DNA of 64,000 nt from Burkholderiales bacterium (lineage in GTDB: Bacteria; Pseudomonadota; Gammaproteobacteria; Burkholderiales; Burkholderiaceae_B), in contig JAIXTE010000152.1 in NCBI GenBank assembly GCA_027484315.1, positions 53,763 to 117,762 of the forward strand. The letters run 5' to 3'. The position numbers were made by a program, and so were the translations under genes. Under the pieces are notes generated by a model. That model was not told where the DNA came from. It saw only the letters and a program-made list of their open reading frames with translations, and searched no databases. Numbering within the stretch: the first letter of the stretch is position 1; each line of letters opens with the position of its first letter. Shown here one piece after another: positions 24,807 to 31,561 of the stretch.

Positions 24807-25604
24807 TCAGCCTTCCTTGAATGGATTCAGACGATTGCCCAGGTGGTATTGCAGACTCACTGGCAACGGCCTCATGGTGCCAGCCAGAATCTTGTTGACA
24901 GTGCCTGGCACGCACACGGGCTTGCCCTTCATCACCGCCCTCCAGCCTTCACGCACGACATCGTCTGCCTCCTGCCAGAGAAGGTCCGGCAACTTGTCCG
25001 CCGCATCACGCGTGCCCATGGTGTCGTGGAATTCGCTGCGCGTGAAACCCGGACACAGCGCAGTGACGTGAATGCCCTGCGGCTTGAGTTCCATGTTCAG
25101 CGATTGCGACATGCCCAATACATAACTCTTGATGCCGGTGTACAGCAGGCTGGCGCCCGGTGGCGAGAATGCCGCCAAAGAGGAAAGATTGACGATACGG
25201 CCCCAGCCACGTTCCTGCATGCCGGGCAACACAAGATGACAAAGCTCGGTCAAGGCGGTAATCATGAGCTGGATCTCGGCAGCCAGCTTTGGCCAAGGGG
25301 TATCTGCAAAAGCCACCTTGCCGGAAAGACCTGCATTGTTGACAAGCACATCGATCGCAATGCCCTGCTGCTGCGCAAAAGCCATGATGTCGCCCGGCGC
25401 AGCCGGGTCGTTGAGGTCGGCTGCCAACACATCGCAGCGCACGCGATGTGTTGCGGTGAGCTCTTCAGCGAGTTCTTTGAGGCGATCAACGCGCCGTGCG
25501 ACAAGCAACAAACCGTAACCCTCGGAGGCCAAGTGACGGGCAAAAGCAGCGCCAATGCCTGCGGAGGCCCCTGTCACCAGTGCAGTACGATGGGTGGTAT
25601 TCAT
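24807..25604 (-). CDS. Short-chain dehydrogenase/reductase (SDR)
   Basis: The 265-residue classical SDR has the cofactor loop TGASAGIGAAFARHLA at residues 11-26, the structural NNAGLSG, the catalytic Ser in NLSSLAAFS, the Tyr/Lys pair in YTGIKSYV, and CPGFTRSEF after it. VARRVDRLKE, with basic residues after strand 2, favours NADP(H). AGGAG stands ten bases before the ATG at 25604 but only one base before the ATG at 25613, so the later start is preferred. It is divergent from a TetR-type regulator across two operator palindromes. Confidence 0.88.
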   Translation of the reverse strand: MNTTHRTALVTGASAGIGAAFARHLASEGYGLLLVARRVDRLKELAEELTATHRVRCDVLAADLNDPAAPGDIMAFAQQQGIAIDVLVNNAGLSGKVAFADTPWPKLAAEIQLMITALTELCHLVLPGMQERGWGRIVNLSSLAAFSPPGASLLYTGIKSYVLGMSQSLNMELKPQGIHVTALCPGFTRSEFHDTMGTRDAADKLPDLLWQEADDVVREGWRAVMKGKPVCVPGTVNKILAGTMRPLPVSLQYHLGNRLNPFKEG

Positions 25605-25716
25605 GGTGTTCATGCTCCTGACAATGCGGGCAACTCCCGCGATTCAATGAGAAAATTCTTGCGTAACCAGCCGATGTGGCTGCGACACGGTGCTATCAGG
25701 CATTCAGCAGGCATAC

Positions 25717-25735
25717 TGTTGAATGCTATTCAACA
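25717..25735. promoter_or_regulatory. TetR-type operator, copy 1
   Basis: TGTTGAATGCTATTCAACA is a 9-1-9 palindrome with one mismatched pair, in the gap between the divergent SDR and TetR-family genes. It closely matches copy 2, with centres 33 bp apart (about three helix turns). Confidence 0.75.
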
Positions 25736-25749
25736 AGATAATATCTGAT

Positions 25750-25768
25750 TGTTGAATGACATTCAACA
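25750..25768. promoter_or_regulatory. TetR-type operator, copy 2
   Basis: TGTTGAATGACATTCAACA is a perfect 9-1-9 palindrome, 67 bases before the TetR-family start codon. Together with copy 1 it is the likely binding site through which the regulator controls itself and the SDR/hydrolase pair. Confidence 0.8.
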
Positions 25769-25835
25769 CCTGTTACAATATCGGCAACAATTTGGAAGGC
25801 GCAAAGCCCACACGTGAAGGAAGCAGGAGCCCAAG

Positions 25836-26372
25836 ATGGCAAAAACAAAGCGTGATCAGGACCGGGAGGCCAAGCACAAGGAAATTGTCGCAGCTGCACG
25901 TACGCTGTTCATCGAGGAAGGCTACGAAGCAACATCAATGAGTCGCCTGGCCTCGACCGTAGGCGTGGCACCCAACACCATTTACTGGTATTTCAAGGAC
26001 AAGGATGAAGTGCTGGTCGCGGTGCTTGATGCCGAATTCTCCGCCAGTGTGGAAGGCTATTTGATGCTATCGGCATCAGACCCCACAGACCGTATGATGT
26101 GGGTCGCCAGCCAGCTTGAACGAGTCAGCCGCCTGGTCAGCACCGTGCATAGCAGGCTGGATAAGTCTGCGACCATCAATGCCTGGCACAACCAGTTTCA
26201 TTCGCTCAGTGAAGACATGCTGCGCTTTGAGTTGCAGCAAGCAGGGGTGGCACCAGAGATGATCGAGGCTCGGACGAAAATCAGTGTATTCACCATTGAG
26301 GGGCTGCTGGCGCACCCTATTCCGGACCCGGAAAAGCGCGCCATCTGCGCCGCGCTTCTTGGAGCAACTTGA
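25836..26372 (+). CDS. TetR/AcrR-family transcriptional regulator
   Basis: The 178-residue regulator has an N-terminal helix-turn-helix (EIVAAARTLFIEEGYEATSMSRLASTVGVAPNTIYWYFKDKDE; only its ends are diagnostic). A helical ligand-binding domain follows, starting near residue 55. The basic N-terminus KTKRDQDREAKHKE is usual for the family. It is divergent from the SDR/hydrolase genes and two near-identical palindromes lie in the gap, so it most likely represses that operon and itself. The ligand is probably a substrate of the SDR or the hydrolase. Confidence 0.88.
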   Translation: MAKTKRDQDREAKHKEIVAAARTLFIEEGYEATSMSRLASTVGVAPNTIYWYFKDKDEVLVAVLDAEFSASVEGYLMLSASDPTDRMMWVASQLERVSRLVSTVHSRLDKSATINAWHNQFHSLSEDMLRFELQQAGVAPEMIEARTKISVFTIEGLLAHPIPDPEKRAICAALLGAT

Positions 26373-26463
26373 ACATGGAGAGGGTTTTCACCACGAGGCC
26401 CTGACGGCGGATCAGCACAATATGTTTCTTTAAAAAATCACAATTGCGCCTGCGCTATCCAGC

Positions 26464-27177
26464 CTAATGGTCAAGGCAAATCACTACCCCCTTGTTCAAC
26501 AAGAAACCGGGCGATATTCCAAACATGGCTTTGAACGATGCACTCAGGTGAGCAGAATCTGAAAAACCCGCATCAATGGCCGCTTCAGTCAGGCTGGCCC
26601 CCTTCGACACCACCTTCGCTACATGGGCCATGCGCCGCCAAAGTCGATACCGCCTGAAAGGCAGCCCCACTTCTTGGGCAAACAAGGCCCTGAACCGCGA
26701 ACCCGACAGGCAGGCCAAACTGGCAGCAGCTTCAATGGAATTGAACCTGACTGGGCAAGCTTCCATTTCCCTGAGTACGTGCCTTATTTTTGAACAGGAC
26801 TCCGATTGACTGCGCAAGGGCAAATACCCTTCAATGTCTTTCAGGGACAAACTCGCTTTGTCCATTGCACACAAAGCGTTTCGTGCTTTCAACAATGCGT
26901 TTTCTGTGACAAGCCGTGCTTCGTCTTGAAGGGGATCCAGGTAATAGAAAACCATTTGCGCATCGTTGCTGCATTTCAAATGGTGAAGGGTACCGCCAGG
27001 AATCAGTGCCGCAGTCACTTCATTCCAGTCACTCCAACCCTTCGTTTTTGACCAGGTGCGCAACGCCATGGGTTCATTCAAGGAAAATGCCAGCGTACAG
27101 GCTGCATTCAGGTGCGGCTCAAGATTCAAACCGGGGCCGATGTAGGCGGCCCTGGACGGGCCTATCAACAGTCTCAT
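26464..27177 (-). CDS. AraC-family transcriptional regulator
   Basis: The 237-residue protein has an N-terminal sensing region (cupin-like; LIPGGTLHHLKCSNDAQMVFYYLDP). Its C-terminal double helix-turn-helix includes SLACLSGSRFRALFAQEVGLPFRRYRLWRRM and TEAAIDAGFSDSAHLSASFKAMFGISP (key part FSDSAHLSASFKAMFG). The layout fits AraC regulators of membrane or stress genes. The ATG at 27177 is taken as the start; a GTG at 27189 adds four residues, and neither has a strong ribosome binding site. It is divergent from the small membrane protein gene at 27257, 79 bases away, which it may regulate. Confidence 0.85.
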   Translation of the reverse strand: MRLLIGPSRAAYIGPGLNLEPHLNAACTLAFSLNEPMALRTWSKTKGWSDWNEVTAALIPGGTLHHLKCSNDAQMVFYYLDPLQDEARLVTENALLKARNALCAMDKASLSLKDIEGYLPLRSQSESCSKIRHVLREMEACPVRFNSIEAAASLACLSGSRFRALFAQEVGLPFRRYRLWRRMAHVAKVVSKGASLTEAAIDAGFSDSAHLSASFKAMFGISPGFLLNKGVVICLDH

Positions 27178-27256
27178 TTTCTCAGGCACTTTTTAAAAGT
27201 TTGTCTGCGCAGGTTCAAGCACAATAACTGATGTCACTTGCAAATGGAGAAAAGGA

Positions 27257-27634
27257 ATGGCCTGGATTACAACCCTCAGCCTGTTGATCGCTGCGATCAT
27301 TCACGCCCTGCCCGCGGTGGGTGTGCTGGGCGCCAACTGGCTGCACAAGCTGTATGGCATCGAGTTTACCGAGCCCAATACCCTGCTGTTGATGCAGCAC
27401 CGCGCCCTGTTGTTTGGCGTGGTTGCCCTGGTTTTTCTGTATGCCATTGTTCAACCGGATTACCGCGTGTTTGCACTGGTACTGGGCTTAATCACCACGG
27501 TGGGTTTTGTGGTTCTGGCCCTGCCGTTCGAGGCGCACAATGGCTTGATTGTCCGGGTTGCGAAAATTGACGTGGTCGTCATTGTTTTTCTGGTGGCGGG
27601 GTTGCTGAATGAGCTGTTTTTCCTTGAGCATTGA
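27257..27634 (+). CDS. Four-helix membrane protein of unknown function
   Basis: The 125-residue protein has four hydrophobic helices (about residues 3-25, 47-66, 71-90 and 103-121) with short loops. The first loop NWLHKLYGIEF is conserved in a family sometimes mislabelled phosphopantetheine adenylyltransferase in Burkholderiales genomes. It has no enzyme motifs, so that label should not be used. GGAG stands seven bases before the ATG. It is divergent from the AraC-family gene, which may control it. Confidence 0.7.
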   Translation: MAWITTLSLLIAAIIHALPAVGVLGANWLHKLYGIEFTEPNTLLLMQHRALLFGVVALVFLYAIVQPDYRVFALVLGLITTVGFVVLALPFEAHNGLIVRVAKIDVVVIVFLVAGLLNELFFLEH

Positions 27635-27706
27635 ACTGGCACAAAATTGATTCGCCCTGAAAGATTCACTACCATGTGAACCGTTAATCCATTCCAAGCC
27701 ACGTTC

Positions 27707-28351
27707 ATGCTTCAGTACCTCACGATTCCGGTCACCCAATTCGCGCAAAACTGTTCCATCGTGTGGTGCAGTGAAACCAATAAAGCGGCGATCATCGACC
27801 CGGGTGGTGACCTTGTCAAACTCACCAAGGCCATTGCGGACCGCAATCTGCAACTTGAAGCCATCTGGCTGACCCATGCGCACATTGACCACGCGGGCGG
27901 CGTGGCGGACCTGGCTGAGAAACTGAACCTGCCCATCATTGGCCCCCACGTGGGCGATCAATTCTGGATCGACCGGCTTGCAGACCAAAGCCGCATGTTC
28001 AATTTCCCCTTGTCCAAACCTTTCACACCCAACCGCTGGCTGGTGGATGGTGACACGGTTCAAATCGGCAACTGCGTTTTGAATGTTCGGCATTGCCCTG
28101 GACACACACCGGGCCACGTGGTTTTTCATTCAGAACAAGCCCAACGCGCTTTTGTGGGTGATGTGCTGTTTGTAGGCAGCATGGGGCGCACGGATTTTCC
28201 CGGTGGCGACCATGACACCTTGATTGACAGCATCCGCAATCGTTTGTGGCCCATGGGCAATGACACTGTGTTCATTCCCGGTCACGGCCCGGAAGGCAGC
28301 TTTGGTGAAGAACGCCGCCGCAACCCCTATGTTCGCGATCTGCAGTTTTAA
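27707..28351 (+). CDS. Metallo-beta-lactamase-fold hydrolase, glyoxalase II-like
   Basis: The 214-residue protein has the metal-binding motif THAHIDH (His 57, His 59, Asp 61, His 62). It also has HCPGHTPGH, the bridging Asp in FVGDVLFVGS and a last His in FIPGHGPEG. This is the YcbL/glyoxalase II-like group of dinuclear metal hydrolases that act on thioesters such as S-lactoylglutathione. The C-terminus is shorter than in true GloB, so the substrate is open. It is cytoplasmic and appears to be a single-gene unit. Confidence 0.88.
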   Translation: MLQYLTIPVTQFAQNCSIVWCSETNKAAIIDPGGDLVKLTKAIADRNLQLEAIWLTHAHIDHAGGVADLAEKLNLPIIGPHVGDQFWIDRLADQSRMFNFPLSKPFTPNRWLVDGDTVQIGNCVLNVRHCPGHTPGHVVFHSEQAQRAFVGDVLFVGSMGRTDFPGGDHDTLIDSIRNRLWPMGNDTVFIPGHGPEGSFGEERRRNPYVRDLQF

Positions 28352-28361
28352 TCACTCGAGC

Positions 28362-29297
28362 TTACTTCAACACCTCGGCGGCGGGAATGGCTCTGGAATA
28401 TCGGGGTATGCCTTGTTTGTCCAGCTTTGCTTCATGAACCTGCCAGTCGATTTGCTGGTCTTTGATCATCAATTGAACAAGCCAGCCGGTGTTTGAATCG
28501 GCATCATCAAAACCATTGAACACAAAATTACCCAAGCTGTAAAAAATCGGCTTGCCCTTGTAGGTTTCAATGTTTTGCGTCACATGTGGATGCCCGCCAA
28601 TTACCGCATCCGCACCGGTATCAATCATGAGGCGTGCCAGTTGAACCTGCCTTTTCGAAGCGGTTTTTTCCTGCTCGAACCCCCAATGCGGAAAGGTGAT
28701 CACATAATCTGCGCCATGAACTTCCTTGGCGCGGCGAATGCCGTACACCACGTAATCGTCCTCGCTCCAGGCCACGCCCGCACGGTCGGTCAGCGCTTCA
28801 AAACTTCGGGGGAAAAATTCGCTGTAACCCAGCAGCGCAATTTTCTTGCCCTTGACATTGAACACAAGGGGTTCGTGGGCCTGCTGAATATCCCGTCCAC
28901 CACCAAAATACTTCAACCCGTTTTTTTCCAGCAGACTCAAGGTGTCGAGAAAGATTTTTTCGCCGTAATCATACGCATGGTTATTGGCCAGCGACACTGC
29001 ACTGAAGTGCTTTTTAAGTACAGGCAAGACGCGGGGATGCGCCTTGAATACAAATGGTTTTTCTTCAGGCTTGCCTTTTTTTGCAGACACAGCGCATTCG
29101 AGATTCGCAATACTGAGGTCGGATGCAGCCAGTATTTTTTCAAAATCCCGGAAAGGGTCGTGTCCTTGCTGAATGGTGCGGCCAGGCGTTTCATCCAGCA
29201 TGACGTCACCCACAAATGAAATAGTGATGGCCTGATCATCGGCCCTGACGCCAAAAGAACAAACGAGCAATACCAGAAACAGCAAGTGTTGGATCAT
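28362..29297 (-). CDS. Exported CapA-family (PGA_cap) metallophosphatase-like protein
   Basis: The 311-residue protein has a signal peptide (LLFLVLLVCSFGVRA) and the CapA/PgsA domain with all its motifs: FVGDVMLDE, SIANLECAVS, LANNHAYDYG, HWGFEQ, VIGGHPHVTQ and YSLGNFVFNG. CapA proteins belong to the calcineurin-like fold and take part in poly-gamma-glutamate capsule assembly; many standalone homologues have unknown roles. No capB/capC homologues are nearby. Its ATG overlaps the stop of the upstream gene (ATGA), so the three genes 30231-28362 form a coupled operon. Confidence 0.88.
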   Translation of the reverse strand: MIQHLLFLVLLVCSFGVRADDQAITISFVGDVMLDETPGRTIQQGHDPFRDFEKILAASDLSIANLECAVSAKKGKPEEKPFVFKAHPRVLPVLKKHFSAVSLANNHAYDYGEKIFLDTLSLLEKNGLKYFGGGRDIQQAHEPLVFNVKGKKIALLGYSEFFPRSFEALTDRAGVAWSEDDYVVYGIRRAKEVHGADYVITFPHWGFEQEKTASKRQVQLARLMIDTGADAVIGGHPHVTQNIETYKGKPIFYSLGNFVFNGFDDADSNTGWLVQLMIKDQQIDWQVHEAKLDKQGIPRYSRAIPAAEVLK

Positions 29298-29686
29298 GGT
29301 GCGCATTGATAAGTACATTCGTAGGCCAGGTGGTTTTCCAGGTAAGGCGCGTAGCTTTCAACCCGGCCCAGTTTTTTTCCACAACGGGTGTTGTCCAGCA
29401 ACACCTCTTGTTTTGAAATCAACACAAACCTGTCTTTGGACTCGTAATACACATACGACTTGAATTTCGATGGCGCGTCCAGAAGGATCCCCGAAAACCG
29501 GAAACCATTGGACAAGTTCACTGAACCGATTTGCAGGGGATTTTCTTGTGGGGTATGGCGTGTTGACTGTTCTTCACCCGATGAACTGACATTGCACACC
29601 ACGCTGGACCTTTCCTGTGCATGCAGCGCTGTTGGAACGCTCGTACACAAGGCCAAACCCAGAAAAACCCGACCAATCATTTTCAT
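29294..29686 (-). CDS. Unrecognised exported protein
   Basis: The 130-residue protein has a signal peptide (IGRVFLGLALCTSVPTALHA) and a mature chain of about 108 residues with four Cys (VVCNVS, NTRCGKK, YECTYQC), probably two disulfides. It is beta-rich by eye (FKSYVYYESKDRFVLISKQ). I do not recognise the family. Its ATG overlaps the NUDIX stop and its stop overlaps the CapA start (ATGA at both ends), so it is translated between two recognisable enzymes and is very likely real. Confidence 0.65.
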   Translation of the reverse strand: MKMIGRVFLGLALCTSVPTALHAQERSSVVCNVSSSGEEQSTRHTPQENPLQIGSVNLSNGFRFSGILLDAPSKFKSYVYYESKDRFVLISKQEVLLDNTRCGKKLGRVESYAPYLENHLAYECTYQCAP

Positions 29687-30231
29687 GATTGGGTCACCCA
29701 AAACGCGCCGATGATGGTTTTGACATCGCTTACTTCACCAGCCTTGATCTGCTTCATCAACTCCGCAGGCTCAACCAGCACCACATCCAGAAATTCGTTG
29801 TGATCCAGCTTGCGTTCCTGCAAGGTAAGGCCACGCGCCACATACAGCTCGATTTTCTCGGTTGAATAGGAAATGACAGGGTGAATGGTGGTGAGGTGTT
29901 CCAGCGACTGGGCCACATAACCGGTTTCTTCCAACAATTCACGGTGGGCAGTGGCCATCGGGTCCTCACCAGGGTCAATTTTTCCTGCAGGAAACTCCAG
30001 AAATATCTTGTGTAAGGGGTAGCGAAACTGCCGTTCCATCACAAAACGGCCATCGTCCAGTATGGGAATAATGGCTACGGCACCCGGATGCACCGTATAC
30101 TCCCGCACCGACTCTTCCCCATTGGGCAGGCGAACTGTGTCACGGTTGACTTTCATCAATTGACCGTCAAACACGCGTGTGCTGGTGATGCAGGTTTCTT
30201 CAAGGTGCTTTTCTGAATTGGGCATGGTCAT
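29683..30231 (-). CDS. NUDIX hydrolase, ADP-ribose pyrophosphatase-like
   Basis: The 182-residue enzyme has a complete Nudix box at residues 83-105 (Gly 83, Glu 89, Arg 97-Glu 98, Glu 101-Glu 102, Gly 104). It is preceded by YTVHPGAVAIIPI and MERQFRYPLHKIFLEFPAG, the arrangement of ADP-ribose pyrophosphatases such as NudF. The product family cleaves nucleoside diphosphate-linked sugars. A second ATG six bases downstream (30225) is an equal alternative start. It is first in the coupled NUDIX-unknown-CapA operon, an unusual pairing. Confidence 0.88.
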   Translation of the reverse strand: MTMPNSEKHLEETCITSTRVFDGQLMKVNRDTVRLPNGEESVREYTVHPGAVAIIPILDDGRFVMERQFRYPLHKIFLEFPAGKIDPGEDPMATAHRELLEETGYVAQSLEHLTTIHPVISYSTEKIELYVARGLTLQERKLDHNEFLDVVLVEPAELMKQIKAGEVSDVKTIIGAFWVTQS

Positions 30232-30337
30232 GAATTGTCAGTGTAGTCAGTCTTGCATTTGACCACATTGAATTCTCGGTGTTAACCCTAAGCTTGCCGG
30301 TGGTAAACTCAATCGCCAGCTTTTTGTGAATTTTTCC

Positions 30338-31561
30338 ATGTCCCTCCTTTCCAGCCTATTGTTGCTTATCGTGGTGGCCCGCTTGTTCGGGCGCCTGTTT
30401 GCACGCTACAACCAGCCCGAACTGATTGGTGAAATTCTGGCGGGCGTGCTGCTGGGCCCTGCGCTGTTGGGCTTGATCGAGCCCAACAAAGCCTTGGCTG
30501 GCGTCACGGAACTTGCCGTATTCCTGATCATTTTGAATGCTGGCCTGGAAATGCGTTTCTCTGACATCTTTGGTGCGATGAAAGGCCGTGGCCTGCTGCT
30601 GGCAGCCATCAGCTTTTTCATTCCGTTCGGGGGCGGCGTGCTGGTGGCTGCAGCATTCGAACAAGACATCATGCGAATGATTTTTCTCGGCCTGTGTATT
30701 TCAATTACCGCATTGCCTGTGGCCGTGAAGTTGATGGACAGCCTGGGTATTCTTCACACGCCCATTGCCAAGTTTTCACTGGCCACCGCCGTGGTCAACG
30801 ACGTGGCGGCACTGTTCATCCTGGGCATTGTGCTGAACCTGCCAGAAACGCTGACTCTTGGCGACGCGGGTGAAGCCGTAGGCATTGCCACGCTGAAACT
30901 GATGGCAATGGGCCTCGTGGTGTTGTGCCTGAACCAGTTGCTGAACTGGCTTGAAAAACGCAACGTCAATGTACAGGCCCTGCCGGAGGCCATGATCCGT
31001 GTATTCGGCCCCGAAGCACTGTTTGGAATTGTCATTGTGTTTGTGCTGGTATTTGGCACCATCAGTGAAGCACTGGGCTTTCACTTCGTGATCGGCGCAT
31101 TTTTCGGTGCGCTGTTTCTCGACAAAAAGCACTTCATCGCGTCGCGCTACAAAGACCTGCAAAGCACACTCGGTTCTGTCACCAATGGCTTTCTGGGTCC
31201 GATCTTTTTTGCCTACCTCGGCTTAGAGCTGCAACTGGTCAGCCTCAGCGACTGGGAATTCCCCTTGATCGTCATCGTTGTTTCCATTGTGACCAAGCTG
31301 TTTGCCGGTTGGCTGGGTGGCTTGATGGTGGGCATGGAACACCGTGAAGCCATGGGCTTGGGTTGTGTGTTGAATGGCCGGGGAGTCATGGAGCTGGTGG
31401 TGGCCGGCATTGCCTACCAGAACGGTTTCATCGGTCCCACCATGTTCTCCACGCTGGTGCTGATGGGCATCGTGACCACCTTCCTGACTCCGATTTTCTT
31501 CAAGCAGGTTTACCGGGGCAACAAGCTTGAGGAATATCGGCAGGAAAGCCGCAGTCACTAG
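30338..31561 (+). CDS. CPA2-family cation/proton antiporter (Kef-like membrane domain)
   Basis: The 407-residue inner-membrane protein has about twelve helices with the sodium/hydrogen exchanger fold: YNQPELIGEILAGVLLGP in the first unwound helix, LNAGLEMRF, and the ion-binding region AVVNDVAALFILG with adjacent Asn-Asp. It lacks a C-terminal TrkA-N (RCK) domain, so it is a stand-alone antiporter rather than full-length Kef. The ion (Na or K) is not known. The start is uncertain between ATG 30338 and GTG 30326. The stop codon shares the sequence CTAG with the ppc stop on the other strand. Confidence 0.85.
   Translation: MSLLSSLLLLIVVARLFGRLFARYNQPELIGEILAGVLLGPALLGLIEPNKALAGVTELAVFLIILNAGLEMRFSDIFGAMKGRGLLLAAISFFIPFGGGVLVAAAFEQDIMRMIFLGLCISITALPVAVKLMDSLGILHTPIAKFSLATAVVNDVAALFILGIVLNLPETLTLGDAGEAVGIATLKLMAMGLVVLCLNQLLNWLEKRNVNVQALPEAMIRVFGPEALFGIVIVFVLVFGTISEALGFHFVIGAFFGALFLDKKHFIASRYKDLQSTLGSVTNGFLGPIFFAYLGLELQLVSLSDWEFPLIVIVVSIVTKLFAGWLGGLMVGMEHREAMGLGCVLNGRGVMELVVAGIAYQNGFIGPTMFSTLVLMGIVTTFLTPIFFKQVYRGNKLEEYRQESRSH

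Noticed and set aside
27257..27634. Phosphopantetheine adenylyltransferase label
   Set aside because: The protein is four membrane helices without a nucleotidyltransferase motif.
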